From: Gramella sp. KN1008
GTDB lineage: Bacteria > Bacteroidota > Bacteroidia > Flavobacteriales > Flavobacteriaceae
NCBI RefSeq assembly: GCF_004332155.1
Contig: NZ_SJDV01000002.1
Span: forward strand, 262,193 to 326,192
DNA: 64,000 nt
Reading direction: 5' to 3'
Below the pieces are notes generated by a model. It saw only the letters and a program-made list of their open reading frames with translations, searched no databases and had not been told where the DNA came from. The translations under genes and the position numbers were made by a program. Positions 7,435-16,233 of the stretch are shown here, piece after piece (positions within the stretch are counted from its first letter, which is position 1; each line of letters opens with the position of its first letter).

Positions 7435-8289
7435 ATGACTAAATGGGCTATAGGAATAGTTGTAATTGTTCTGATACTTGCTGGTGCTATCTATGCTGTT
7501 TATGAGAATAATGACTATGATTTTAACGATGCCGAAAAGAGTTACAGGATAACTCAGGAATGGGAGTTGCCAGCCGAACTTATTGAGATTTCCGGGCTGG
7601 AGTGGGCAGGAAATAATAAGCTCGCGTGTGTACAGGATGAAGATGGGTTTCTCTTTATATATGATCTTGAAAGTTCAAAAATCACTAAAAGGTATAAGTT
7701 TGGGGCCTCCGGCGACTACGAGGCTCTTACCAGGCTCGAAGATAATTACTGGGTAGCAGAAAGCAACGGTAGACTTGTTCAGATTAATGATATAGAGGGC
7801 CCTGAAGAAAATGCAAAGGATATCCAGTTAAAATTTGAATACAGAAATAATATTGAAGGTTTGGCTGCAACACCTGATGGAGATCTGTGGATCGCGGTAA
7901 AAGACAGGAACCTGGATAATGAAGGAGATTATAAGGGGATCTATTCTTTTGATCCCTCAACAGGGGTGCTGAATATGGATCCTGTACTAAAGGTAAATTA
8001 TAACGATCCCAAATTTGATGTTTTCAGGACGAATAATCCGCGAAAACTTATAAGGCCTTCAGATCTTTGTTTTCATCCTGCCAACGGGGATGTTTATATT
8101 CTTGATGCTGAATTTCAGAAGATACTGATTGTTGAAAAGAATTCAGGCAAAATAAAAAGGATCCATTTGCTGGATCCTTCAAAATTTCCGCAACCGGAAG
8201 GTATTTGTTTTAGTCCTTCAGGAAGATTGTTCGTTTCCACAGAAGGACAAATGGGAACTGCCCGTATTTTTGAGGTTGAGCTTCAGTGA
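7435..8289 (+). CDS. SdiA-regulated/YjiK-like beta-propeller protein
   Basis: A 284-residue protein from ATG at 7435; the frame is open upstream to 7324 but those 37 residues look non-coding, whereas MTKWAIGIVVIVLILAGAIYAV is a fitting membrane anchor. The rest is a single periplasmic domain with repeated propeller blades: EISGLEWAGNNKLACVQDEDG, NIEGLAATPDGDLWIAV, PSDLCFHPANGDVYILD and PEGICFSPSGRLFVSTEG. This matches the SdiA-regulated (YjiK) family, related to phytase-like propellers. Molecular function is unknown in the family; calcium or phosphate-ester binding is possible. Its stop codon directly abuts the stop of the convergent dipeptidase gene. Confidence 0.82.
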   Translation: MTKWAIGIVVIVLILAGAIYAVYENNDYDFNDAEKSYRITQEWELPAELIEISGLEWAGNNKLACVQDEDGFLFIYDLESSKITKRYKFGASGDYEALTRLEDNYWVAESNGRLVQINDIEGPEENAKDIQLKFEYRNNIEGLAATPDGDLWIAVKDRNLDNEGDYKGIYSFDPSTGVLNMDPVLKVNYNDPKFDVFRTNNPRKLIRPSDLCFHPANGDVYILDAEFQKILIVEKNSGKIKRIHLLDPSKFPQPEGICFSPSGRLFVSTEGQMGTARIFEVELQ

Positions 8290-9576
8290 TCAGGATTTTT
8301 GCATTTGGGCGGCAACCTCCTGAACTTCATCCAACACCCTGAGCAGATTTTCTCCCCATAATTTAGCGATCTCTTCTTCAGTGTAACCTCTTTTTACTAG
8401 CTCTATGGTAATATTTAAGCTTTCGGAAGCATCCTCCCAGCCGTCAATTCCACCTCCACCATCAAAGTCTGAACTTATTCCCACGTGATCTATCCCTATC
8501 TTCTTTACCATATAATCTATATGGTCTACAAAATCTGAGACATTCACGGCATCTATCTCTTTTTTAAGTTTCTCAAGCTCCTGAGCTGAAGACCGCCTAA
8601 CCTCTCTATATGATTCATAATATTCATCCTGCGCTTCATCTTTAAGTTTCGCTACACTATCTCGGGGCAGGATCTCAAAGTTCATCACCCGGGCCTTATC
8701 TTGATATACCTTTTCACTGGCTGCCCGGAAAGCATTGTCTTTTTCAGTATTTAAATAGCTAGTAAAGGCAACCGTTTGTACAACACCACCATGCTTTTTA
8801 AAGAGAGCAAGTAGTTCGTCGTCCAGGTTACGGCTGTGATTGCAAAGGGCTCTTGCCGAAGAATGGGATGCGATCAAAGGTGCTTGTGATATCTCGAACA
8901 TTTGTTTAATAGCCTCTTTACTTGGATGTGAGACATCTATCATCATTCCCCATCTGTTCATTTCCACAACTGCTTTTTTTCCCAGTTCGCTGAGTCCGCC
9001 GTGCAGCCATTCGTCATTCTCTTCGCCTGTATTTGAATCACAGAACTGACTGTGGCCATTATGGGATAAGGACATATAACGTGCACCACGATCGTAGAAT
9101 TCCTTGATACGCCCAAGGTCTTCGGCTACAGGATACGCATTCTCAACTCCTATCATCGCCACTTTCTTTCCTTCAGCAACAAGTTTCCTTACTTCATCAG
9201 AATTGGTGGCGAGACCTATTTGCCCGGGAGCGAACTCTTCGGTTAATCGGTGAATGGCGTCGAACTTCTGAATAGCATTTTCATAAGCGGCTTTATACCC
9301 TTCTTCATTGAGTTCTCCCTGACCTGTATAAACGATCAACCAGGTGACATCCAGGCCACCGGCCTCCATTTTTGGAAGATTAACCTGGGTGCCGAGATCC
9401 ATCGTATAGTTTTTATTCGGTGTAAAATTCTTTACATTAATATCGTTATGTGTATCTATAGTGATCACTTTTTCATGGATTCGTTTTGCCTTTTCAATAA
9501 TAGCCTGATCTGTGTCTTGTGCATTCACCATAAACAGGTTGAAAATAAAAATGATAAGCGTTAGTTTAGTTCGCAT
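8290..9576 (-). CDS. M19 membrane-type dipeptidase, exported
   Basis: A 428-residue zinc dipeptidase with signal peptide (TKLTLIIFIFNLFMVNAQ). The TIM-barrel metal site is visible: VITIDTHNDINV (His-x-Asp), the bridging Glu region in AMIGVENAY, VIDVSHPSKEA-type MIDVSHPS (His), IASHSSARALCNHSRN (His and Arg) and the late GIDHVGISSDFDGGGG (Asp). These match renal dipeptidase/AcPepSY-type M19 enzymes that hydrolyse dipeptides, including some with D-amino acids. Export suggests nutrient or peptidoglycan peptide turnover in the periplasm. It stands alone; stop codons of this gene and the SdiA-regulated-like gene touch with no space between. Confidence 0.93.
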   Translation of the reverse strand: MRTKLTLIIFIFNLFMVNAQDTDQAIIEKAKRIHEKVITIDTHNDINVKNFTPNKNYTMDLGTQVNLPKMEAGGLDVTWLIVYTGQGELNEEGYKAAYENAIQKFDAIHRLTEEFAPGQIGLATNSDEVRKLVAEGKKVAMIGVENAYPVAEDLGRIKEFYDRGARYMSLSHNGHSQFCDSNTGEENDEWLHGGLSELGKKAVVEMNRWGMMIDVSHPSKEAIKQMFEISQAPLIASHSSARALCNHSRNLDDELLALFKKHGGVVQTVAFTSYLNTEKDNAFRAASEKVYQDKARVMNFEILPRDSVAKLKDEAQDEYYESYREVRRSSAQELEKLKKEIDAVNVSDFVDHIDYMVKKIGIDHVGISSDFDGGGGIDGWEDASESLNITIELVKRGYTEEEIAKLWGENLLRVLDEVQEVAAQMQKS

Positions 9577-9663
9577 TTCGGACTTTAATTTGATTTGAAG
9601 CCCTGAATTTAAGAATTAATATTAAGCTGAACTTAAATTTTAAATTCCGATTGGTTTTTCATC

Positions 9664-9671
9664 TACATTTG
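9664..9671 (+). promoter_or_regulatory. -7 box of the ATP-grasp operon
   Basis: TACATTTG is an exact TAnnTTTG match 20 bases before the ATG at 9692. A convincing TTTG about 20 bases upstream is not present, so this is a partial call. Confidence 0.4.
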
Positions 9672-9691
9672 AATAAAATTTTCATCCCTGA

Positions 9692-11143
9692 ATGAATAAA
9701 TATATAGTTGTAAATAATCCCGAGACCTGGACAATTTCACCTGAACATGTAAAGGTGATCTCGTCTCGGGACTATCTTACCAATCCGGAATTCTCCAAAC
9801 TTAAGAAGGCCAGGATATTTAATCTTTGTAAAGATTATTCCTATCAATCAAAAGGCTATTATGTTTCTCTGCTTGCCGAAGCGCGTGGACATATGGCTAT
9901 TCCCACCGTGAAGAATATTGTGGACCTTGGTGAACCAAAGCTTGTCAAAATAGTTTCGGAAGACTTTGATGACCTGATCCAGCAATCTCTTAAGAATATA
10001 AGATCCCAGGAATTTACCTTAAGCATCTATTTCGGACAGAATGTGGCGGCAAAGTATAAAGAACTTTCTGCCATGTTCTTCAGGCACTTCCAGATCCCTT
10101 TTCTCCGGGTGAAATTCAATTTCACTACGCGATGGAACATTAAAAACCTAAAGGCTATTTCGGAGGCCGAGATCCCGAATGAACACAGGGAAAGCATGCT
10201 GCTTTTTGCCGAACAATATTTTGCTAAGAAGAGATACGATACTCCGCGTTCAAATCCTTTTGAATATGATCTGGCGATACTGGTACAGCCTGAGGATATG
10301 GCACCTCCAAGCAATGCCAGAGCTATTCGAAAATTTACGGAACTGGCAGAAAAAATGGGATTCTATACTGAGTTGATTTCCCCAAAGGAGCTATCAAGGC
10401 TTTCCGCTTTTGATGCTTTATTAATAAGACAGAGTACCGAGGTGAATAACGAAGCATATGCCTTTGCCAGAAAAGCTCAGCAGGAAGACATTGCCATTGT
10501 TGATTACCCCAATGCCATCCTTAAATGCTGCAATAAGGTCTTTATGGCTGAAGCTTTGGAAAATGCCGGTATACCCACGCCAAAAACCGTAATAGTTCAT
10601 AAGGACAATAAAAATTCGGTATTAGAAAAGACCGGAGTTCCGGTGGTTTTAAAGTCACCCGATTCCACGTTTTCTTTTGGAGTTAAAAAAGCTACCACAG
10701 AAGAAGAATATCAGGAAATGGTAACAGCCATGCTCAAAAAATCTGAACTGGTGATCGCACAGGAATTCTCTCCTTCAGAATATGACTGGAGAATTGGGAT
10801 CCTGGACGGAGAAGCTTTTTTTGCCTGCCGTTATTATATGGCCAAAGGCCACTGGCAGATCTATAACTGGGATGCCAAAAAGAAGACTGAACAGGACGGG
10901 AACGCAGATTGCCTGCCGGTGGAAGATGTTCCTTCAGATATCCTTAAGAATGCAATAAAGGCTGCAAAGCTCATGGGAAAAGGTCTTTATGGTATAGATA
11001 TCAAGGAAGTTAACGGCAAGGCACTTGTGATAGAGATCAATGATAATCCTAATATTGATGCGGGAGTAGAGGATGCCTATTATGGCGATAAGGTTTATAT
11101 TGACATCTTGCAGGCTTTAAAGAACCGACTCGAAAATAAATAA
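9692..11143 (+). CDS. RimK-like ATP-grasp ligase with N-terminal RLAN-type domain
   Basis: A 483-residue protein. Residues ~1-185 form an extra N-terminal domain as found in 'RimK-like ATP-grasp N-terminal' proteins (SSRDYLTNPEFSKLKKARIF, YYVSLLAEARGHMAIPT). The C-terminal ~290 residues are ATP-grasp: NAILKCCNKVFMAEALENAG (lid), VPVVLKSPDSTFSFGVKK (ATP-binding loop), AQEFSPSEYDWRIGILDGE and the metal-binding IEINDNPNIDAGVED. ATP-grasp enzymes of this branch ligate an amino acid or amine to a carboxylate, often glutamate. It starts a tight three-gene operon with a GCS2-type ligase (1-base gap) and an N-formylglutamate amidohydrolase-like enzyme, implying a shared small-molecule or peptide-modification pathway. 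Product unknown. Confidence 0.88.
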   Translation: MNKYIVVNNPETWTISPEHVKVISSRDYLTNPEFSKLKKARIFNLCKDYSYQSKGYYVSLLAEARGHMAIPTVKNIVDLGEPKLVKIVSEDFDDLIQQSLKNIRSQEFTLSIYFGQNVAAKYKELSAMFFRHFQIPFLRVKFNFTTRWNIKNLKAISEAEIPNEHRESMLLFAEQYFAKKRYDTPRSNPFEYDLAILVQPEDMAPPSNARAIRKFTELAEKMGFYTELISPKELSRLSAFDALLIRQSTEVNNEAYAFARKAQQEDIAIVDYPNAILKCCNKVFMAEALENAGIPTPKTVIVHKDNKNSVLEKTGVPVVLKSPDSTFSFGVKKATTEEEYQEMVTAMLKKSELVIAQEFSPSEYDWRIGILDGEAFFACRYYMAKGHWQIYNWDAKKKTEQDGNADCLPVEDVPSDILKNAIKAAKLMGKGLYGIDIKEVNGKALVIEINDNPNIDAGVEDAYYGDKVYIDILQALKNRLENK

Positions 11144-11144
11144 T

Positions 11145-12365
11145 ATGGCATATCATCTTTTTGAAGTGTATGGGATTGAACTGGAATATATGCTGGTGCG
11201 TAATTCAGATTTTAAGGTGAGTCCCATTGTGGATAAGCTGCTTACAAAAAAGAACGGTTCATTAACTTCAGATATTGAAAACGGGAAAATAGAGTGGAGC
11301 AACGAGCTGGTAGCGCATGTTGTGGAAATTAAAACAAATGGTCCCACAGACAATCTGGAAAGTCTTGATACTCTATTCGCTGAAAACGTACAGGAAATAA
11401 ATGCTTTATTAAAGGAATTTGACACCTCGTTACTTCCTGGAGCTTCACATCCGCTGATGGATCCAAAAACCGAAACCCGACTCTGGGAACATCATTACAG
11501 TAAGATCTATGGGCTCTACAATCGTATTTTTGACTGTAACGGACATGGCTGGAGCAATGTGCAGAGTATGCATATAAATCTGCCTTTCTTTGATGATTCA
11601 GAATTTGAAAAGCTTCATGCAGCTGTCCGTATCCTGTTACCTGTAATTCCTGGTCTGGCTGCCAGTTCTCCCGTATTTGACGGAAAATATACTGGCTTTA
11701 AGGACACTCGTATGCATTATTATAAAACCAATCAGAAGGAAATACCACAAATGACGGGGAGGGTAATTCCGGAGCAGGTTTTTTCAAAAGAAGATTATTA
11801 TAAAAGAATTTTTGAGCCTATAACCAAAGCCATTAAACCTTTTGATACTGAAAGTATACTGGACCATCATTTCCTGAATTCCCGCGGAGCTATTTCCAGG
11901 TTTGACCGAAATGCAATCGAAATCCGCGTCATCGATATTCAGGAGAATCCGTCGGCTGATGTGGCTATTGCGGCATTTATTGTTGAAGCCTTAAAATTAC
12001 TGGTAGGAGAGGAACTGGTTTCCTTAGAAGATCAGAAAAAATGGCATGAAGACGATCTTTTCGAAATCTTTGATGAAGTGATAAGGGATGCCGAAAATAC
12101 CTTGGTGACAAATACAACCTACCTTGCCATTTTTGATTTGGATAAAGCAAGTGATGTTAAAACGATCTGGAAGAGACTTTTTAGTCTGGTAGCGGAAAAC
12201 CTGAGTGAAAACCACAGGAAGCATATTGAATTCATCCTTCAGAACGGAAGTCTTGCAACCAGGATATTAAAGGCCTTAAGGAATGATTTCTCTGAAGAGA
12301 ATATAATTAAGGTATATTCCAGGCTGGGCGAGTGTCTCAGAGATAACAGAATGTTCAGGCCATGA
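11145..12365 (+). CDS. GCS2-type carboxylate-amine ligase
   Basis: A 406-residue glutamate-cysteine-ligase-2 superfamily protein. The opening FEVYGIELEYMLV carries the (G)xExE metal-binding glutamates of the glutamine-synthetase-like fold; SNELVAHVVEIKTNGP and LLPGASHPLMDP are also typical, as is the late RFDRNAIEIRVIDIQENPSADVA. Family members join glutamate to an amine (gamma-glutamylcysteine in YbdK-like or plant enzymes), but many homologues have other substrates. It lies 1 base after the ATP-grasp gene and overlaps the amidohydrolase start by 4 bases (ATGA), so translation is probably coupled. Glutathione synthesis proper is not implied, because a glutathione synthetase of standard type is not seen. 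Confidence 0.85.
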   Translation: MAYHLFEVYGIELEYMLVRNSDFKVSPIVDKLLTKKNGSLTSDIENGKIEWSNELVAHVVEIKTNGPTDNLESLDTLFAENVQEINALLKEFDTSLLPGASHPLMDPKTETRLWEHHYSKIYGLYNRIFDCNGHGWSNVQSMHINLPFFDDSEFEKLHAAVRILLPVIPGLAASSPVFDGKYTGFKDTRMHYYKTNQKEIPQMTGRVIPEQVFSKEDYYKRIFEPITKAIKPFDTESILDHHFLNSRGAISRFDRNAIEIRVIDIQENPSADVAIAAFIVEALKLLVGEELVSLEDQKKWHEDDLFEIFDEVIRDAENTLVTNTTYLAIFDLDKASDVKTIWKRLFSLVAENLSENHRKHIEFILQNGSLATRILKALRNDFSEENIIKVYSRLGECLRDNRMFRP

Positions 12366-13048
12366 AACTCGTTCTTACTTGTGAACATGCCGTAGCCGAT
12401 ATTCCAGCGAACTATCAGGAGTTATTTTCCCGCCAGCCTGAAATTTTCGAAACACATGAGGCCTATGATCCGGGAGCCTTTGACCTATACCAGTACCTTA
12501 AAAGTCTGTCAGATTTCAGTAAATCACAGTTAGTGGGACGTTTACTTGTAGAAACCAACCGGTCCTTGGGGAATAAAAAATTGTTTTCCCGTTTTACATC
12601 TGTATTGAATGACTCTGAAAAACTGGATATTCTTAATTCCTATTACCATCCTTATCGGCTGAGAATAGAGAATAGGATAAGAAGGTATTTGGAAGGGAAC
12701 GAGGAGGTACTCCATATTTCGGTTCATACTTTTACACCTGTTCTCAATGATGTGAAACGAAATGTCGACATAGGTTTGCTATATGATCCAAAAAGAACAG
12801 ATGAGAAAAGATTCTGTGGGGAATTTAAGGAAGAACTTCTTCTGCAAATGCCGGGATTAAAGGTGAGATTCAATTACCCTTATCTGGGTAAGGCCGATGG
12901 ATTTACAACATATTTGAGAAAAATTTTCAGAGAGAATTATCTGGGTATTGAGATTGAAGTCAATCAGTCTCTGGTCCATGATAATGTTATGGGTTTTGAA
13001 ATTAAAAAGTCGATTTTTACGAGTTTAAAAAAGTTGACAGAAAAATAA
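12362..13048 (+). CDS. N-formylglutamate amidohydrolase family enzyme
   Basis: A 228-residue HutG2/FGase-like hydrolase. MKLVLTCEHAVADIPANYQ has the N-terminal metal ligand pattern (xCEHA..xxP), ETHEAYDPGAFDLYQYL the second (H..D.GA), LLVETNRSLGN the substrate Arg/Asn, and HISVHTFTPV the HxHTF ligand. The family cleaves N-formyl- or N-acyl-glutamate type amides; no histidine-utilisation genes are nearby, so the classic role in histidine breakdown is unlikely. Its 4-base overlap with the GCS2 gene suggests it trims or recycles a glutamyl amide made by the two upstream ligases. Inference from context only. Confidence 0.85.
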   Translation: MKLVLTCEHAVADIPANYQELFSRQPEIFETHEAYDPGAFDLYQYLKSLSDFSKSQLVGRLLVETNRSLGNKKLFSRFTSVLNDSEKLDILNSYYHPYRLRIENRIRRYLEGNEEVLHISVHTFTPVLNDVKRNVDIGLLYDPKRTDEKRFCGEFKEELLLQMPGLKVRFNYPYLGKADGFTTYLRKIFRENYLGIEIEVNQSLVHDNVMGFEIKKSIFTSLKKLTEK

Positions 13049-13078
13049 AAGCCTCATTATAGAACATAAGAGGCTTTT
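13047..13078. terminator. Bidirectional terminator
   Basis: AAAAGCCTC (13047-13055) pairs with GAGGCTTTT (13070-13078) across a 14-base loop. A-run on one side and T-run on the other serve the plus-strand operon and the minus-strand OsmC gene, which end on either side. Confidence 0.7.
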
Positions 13079-13100
13079 ATCTAATTAGAATATTTTTACA

Positions 13101-13511
13101 TTATTTAAGATCGTACTCCAAAGTGATTTCCGCTTTCAGTAATTTAGACATCGGACATTTTTCTTTAGCCTTATTGGCCAGCTCTTCGAATTTCTCTTTA
13201 TCTATACCCGGAACCGTACCAGTAAGAATAAGATGCGACCTTTTGATCTCACCCTCCTCAAGTGTGATCTCAGAGGTGGTTTCAATCTTATCGGGTTCAA
13301 ATCCTTCTTCACTTAGAAATGCCGACAGCTGCATGCTGAAACATCCTGCGTGAGCCGCGCCCACAAGCTCTTCCGGATTGGTGCCCTTACCACTTTCAAA
13401 TCTTGATTTGAATGAATACTGCGCATTTTCCAGGACCCCACTTTCAAGACTTACTGTCCCGTTACCTTGTTTTAAATTACCGTTCCATATAGCCGAACCT
13501 TTTCGTTTCAT
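13101..13511 (-). CDS. OsmC-type peroxiredoxin
   Basis: A 136-residue protein of the OsmC/Ohr family, cytoplasmic. Both reactive cysteines are present: AAHAGCFSMQLSAFL (about residue 57) and KAKEKCPMSKLL (about residue 119). The N terminus (KGSAIWNGNLKQGNGTVSLESG) is the usual OsmC opening. These enzymes reduce organic hydroperoxides with lipoyl or thiol donors. The gene is monocistronic, bounded by the terminator at 13047-13078 downstream. OsmC rather than Ohr is preferred from the GAAHAGC/CP spacing and the N-terminal pattern. Confidence 0.9.
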   Translation of the reverse strand: MKRKGSAIWNGNLKQGNGTVSLESGVLENAQYSFKSRFESGKGTNPEELVGAAHAGCFSMQLSAFLSEEGFEPDKIETTSEITLEEGEIKRSHLILTGTVPGIDKEKFEELANKAKEKCPMSKLLKAEITLEYDLK

Positions 13512-13610
13512 AATTTGGTTTTTAGTGTTTGCATCCTAAGTTACTAAGGCAAAAAAGAAAGAGAAAAGAATTATAAAAATCTTAACCAAAAAGCAGACAT
13601 CAGGGCATAA

Positions 13611-13638
13611 AAAACCCGGAGTGAACACTCCGGGTTTT
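13611..13638 (-). terminator. Terminator after the FKBP gene
   Basis: AAAACCCGGAGTG and CACTCCGGGTTTT form a 12-13 bp stem with a minimal loop; the minus strand then reads TTTTTTATG. It lies 18 bases after the FKBP stop. Confidence 0.8.
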
Positions 13639-13655
13639 CAATTATAGTATTGAAA

Positions 13656-14087
13656 TTATTTGATCTCAACTACCTCAAGATCAAAAATAAGATCTTTTCC
13701 GGCAAGTGGGTGATTAGCATCAACCACGATACTATTGTCTTTTACTTCGGTCACCACAAGGTTTATCTCACGGCCGTCCGGTGTTTTTGAAACCAATGGC
13801 ATGCCAACTTCAGGCTTAAGCTCTTCTGGCAATTGGTTTTTCTCAACTTCCTGGATCAATTCCGGATTTGGATCTCCATAAGCTTCATCTTTAGGTATGT
13901 TGATGGTCTTTTTCTCGTTTACTTCCATATCGATAAGGCCTTTTTCAAAACCAGGAATAAGTTGACCCTGACCAAGAGTGAACTCTATAGGCTCTCCACG
14001 TTGCACTGAACTGTCGAAAACCTGGCCGTCCTCTAATTTCCCTGTGTAATGTACCTTAACGGTGTCATTTTGCTTTACTTGACTCAT
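13656..14087 (-). CDS. FKBP-type peptidyl-prolyl isomerase, SlyD-like
   Basis: A 143-residue protein with the split FKBP domain: VKVHYTGKLEDGQVFDSS and FTLGQGQLIPGFEKGLIDM in the first half, an inserted IF (chaperone) domain around residues 65-120 (KDEAYGDPNPELIQEVEKN), then NHPLAGKDLIFDLEVVEI. This arrangement is that of SlyD. The histidine-rich metal-binding tail of Escherichia coli SlyD is missing, as is common. It catalyses proline isomerisation and holds folding intermediates in the cytoplasm. Monocistronic, with its own terminator. Confidence 0.92.
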   Translation of the reverse strand: MSQVKQNDTVKVHYTGKLEDGQVFDSSVQRGEPIEFTLGQGQLIPGFEKGLIDMEVNEKKTINIPKDEAYGDPNPELIQEVEKNQLPEELKPEVGMPLVSKTPDGREINLVVTEVKDNSIVVDANHPLAGKDLIFDLEVVEIK

Positions 14088-14269
14088 AAAAATTATTTTC
14101 TATTAAAATTGCGGCTGTAATTTCATTTTCAGCCATTTAAAGTTGCAAAGGTACAAGTATCCTGCCGAAAGGCAAATTACACGACAGATTATCCGATTAT
14201 GATACATTTTGTCATATTTTATTTAAATTGGGCAATCAAATTTTGTCTCAACCAATAACTTAATCATTT

Positions 14270-15736
14270 ATGAAAAAAAACACTATCGCAGACTCACTTA
14301 GAGATTCCCGCAGGGATTTTCTGAAAAAATCGGCTATTGCCGGGGGCGCGTTCATGATTGTGCCACGTCATGTTCTTGGAGGCCCGGGTTACATCGCACC
14401 CAGTGATAAACTGTTAATCGCCGGGATTGGTGTAGGAGGTAAAGGCCAGTCTGACCTGCAGAGTTTTTATGATAGTGGGAAGGCAGAGATCGCCTTTTTA
14501 TGTGATGTTGACGATCGCCGTGCAGCTACTTCAATAAAGAACTTTCCAAAAGCAAAATATTATAAAGATTACAGGGAGTTGATAGAAAAGGAGTCTAAGA
14601 ACTTCGATGCGGTATGTGTTTCTACACCAGATCATAACCACGCGGTTCAGGCGATGGCGGCAATGGAAATGGGAAAGCACGTTTATGTTCAGAAACCTCT
14701 CACGCATGACATTTATGAAGCTCGTAAACTTACCGAAGCGGCCGAAAAATACAAGGTAGTGACCCAGATGGGTAACCAGGGGTCATCAGGTGACGGGGTT
14801 AGAAAAATGAAAGAATGGTATGATGCCGGCCTCATAGGGGAAGTGGAAGAAGTATATGTATGGACCAACCGGCCAGTATGGCCACAGGGTATTCCCTGGC
14901 CTAAGACTTCGTCTCCCATTCCCCCGGAACTGGATTGGAAACTATGGCTTGGCACCGCCCCTTATAAGGAATATGTAGACGGCCTTGTACCATTTAACTG
15001 GCGTGGCTGGTGGGATTATGGAACCGGCGCCCTGGGCGATATGGGATGTCATCTTATTGAGCCACCTTTCAGTATTCTCGGACTTAAATACCCGAAAGAG
15101 GTAGAGTGTAGTGTGGGAAGTGTTTATGTAGATGAATTCCAGAGAGGATATTTCCCTGAAAGCTGTCCGCCATCGAGCCATGTGATCATGAAATTTGATG
15201 GGCAGGAGAAGGCCTCCAAAGATGTTACTCTGCATTGGATGGACGGGGGAATAAAGCCTATGCGTCCTGAAGAACTTGGTCCTGATGAAACCTTTGGCGA
15301 TGGTGGTAATGGTGCCCTTATAATCGGTTCAAAAGGAAAGATGATGTGTGGTACGTATGGTATGAATCCAAAATTGTTACCTACTTCCAAAACGGAAGAG
15401 GTCAATGTCCCTCAGAAATATAAAAGAGTACCCGGTGGTGCAGATGGCCATTACGCGCAGTGGGTGGAAGGCGCGATAGCCGGATACGGGAAAAAGGAAC
15501 TTAGCTCTCCATTTGAGATTGCGGGTCCTTTAACCGAAACTCTACTTATAGCTAATCTGGCGATTAGAGGATATGATATTCAGAAAACAAGGAATAAAGA
15601 AGACGGTACCACCCAAACCTACTATCCTGGAAGAGATCTGAAAATGCTTTGGGATGCCGAGAATATGAGGGTAACTAATTTTGATGAAGCTAACCAGTTC
15701 GTGAAAAGAGAATATCCGGACGGATTTAAATTATAA
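14270..15736 (+). CDS. Gfo/Idh/MocA family oxidoreductase, Tat-exported
   Basis: A 488-residue protein with a twin-arginine signal (DSRRDFLKKSAIAGGAFM), so it is exported folded with its cofactor. The Rossmann domain starts IAGIGVGGKGQSDL, with the conserved VSTPDHNHA and MGKHVYVQKPLT (the EKP-type motif reads QKP here, so the usual catalytic Glu is Gln). The C-terminal alpha/beta domain includes WRGWWDYGTGALGDMGCHL. Bacteroidota carry many such exported members, some shown to act on glycosides by NAD-dependent oxidation-elimination. The next gene starts 4 bases after the stop and is probably cotranscribed. Confidence 0.9.
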   Translation: MKKNTIADSLRDSRRDFLKKSAIAGGAFMIVPRHVLGGPGYIAPSDKLLIAGIGVGGKGQSDLQSFYDSGKAEIAFLCDVDDRRAATSIKNFPKAKYYKDYRELIEKESKNFDAVCVSTPDHNHAVQAMAAMEMGKHVYVQKPLTHDIYEARKLTEAAEKYKVVTQMGNQGSSGDGVRKMKEWYDAGLIGEVEEVYVWTNRPVWPQGIPWPKTSSPIPPELDWKLWLGTAPYKEYVDGLVPFNWRGWWDYGTGALGDMGCHLIEPPFSILGLKYPKEVECSVGSVYVDEFQRGYFPESCPPSSHVIMKFDGQEKASKDVTLHWMDGGIKPMRPEELGPDETFGDGGNGALIIGSKGKMMCGTYGMNPKLLPTSKTEEVNVPQKYKRVPGGADGHYAQWVEGAIAGYGKKELSSPFEIAGPLTETLLIANLAIRGYDIQKTRNKEDGTTQTYYPGRDLKMLWDAENMRVTNFDEANQFVKREYPDGFKL

Positions 15737-15740
15737 ATAT

Positions 15741-16181
15741 ATGCAGGTATGCCCAATTTTGACAGGATATCAGAAAGCTTTAAGCGTCATCCTTATTTTG
15801 GGCATACTTTCTTCTTGTCAAAGGATTACAGACTCCACACCTGAGGTAGACTGGGATACCATTTGCGTTACAGCTACCGCATATAATTCTATACCATATC
15901 AAACGGAAGGGAATCCCAGCATCACGGCCTGGGGTGATACGCTTAAACCCGGCATGAGGGCTATAGCAGTTTCCCGGGATCTCATCAGGATGGGACTTGA
16001 TCATAATTCTAAAGTCAGACTGGAGGGTTTTGACAGTATCTTCCTGGTTAAGGATAAGATGCACTATCGCTGGCGCAGTCGTATAGATATTTATATGGGA
16101 AAAGATATAGACAGTGCCCGGAAATTTGGAAGAAAAAAGATCAACCTTGCCTATATCTTTCAAAAAGACAGTATAAGGTGA
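15741..16181 (+). CDS. 3D-domain lipoprotein
   Basis: A 146-residue protein with an N-terminal hydrophobic stretch ending in GILSSCQ, a likely lipobox, so it is a predicted lipoprotein. The mature part is a 3D (three-Asp) domain: CVTATAYNSIPYQTEG, TAWGDTLKPGMRAIAVS, and KDKMHYRWRSRIDIYMG followed by ARKFGRKKINL. The domain is shared with MltA-type lytic transglycosylases and Rpf/YabE-type proteins and has a double-psi beta-barrel fold with catalytic Asp. A role in cell-wall glycan cleavage is inferred. It lies 4 bases after the oxidoreductase gene. Confidence 0.82.
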   Translation: MQVCPILTGYQKALSVILILGILSSCQRITDSTPEVDWDTICVTATAYNSIPYQTEGNPSITAWGDTLKPGMRAIAVSRDLIRMGLDHNSKVRLEGFDSIFLVKDKMHYRWRSRIDIYMGKDIDSARKFGRKKINLAYIFQKDSIR

Positions 16182-16233
16182 TTTTAGTTTAAGCCGTTAA
16201 TGTTTTATTTTCGAAATCTGAAAAATTAAATCC

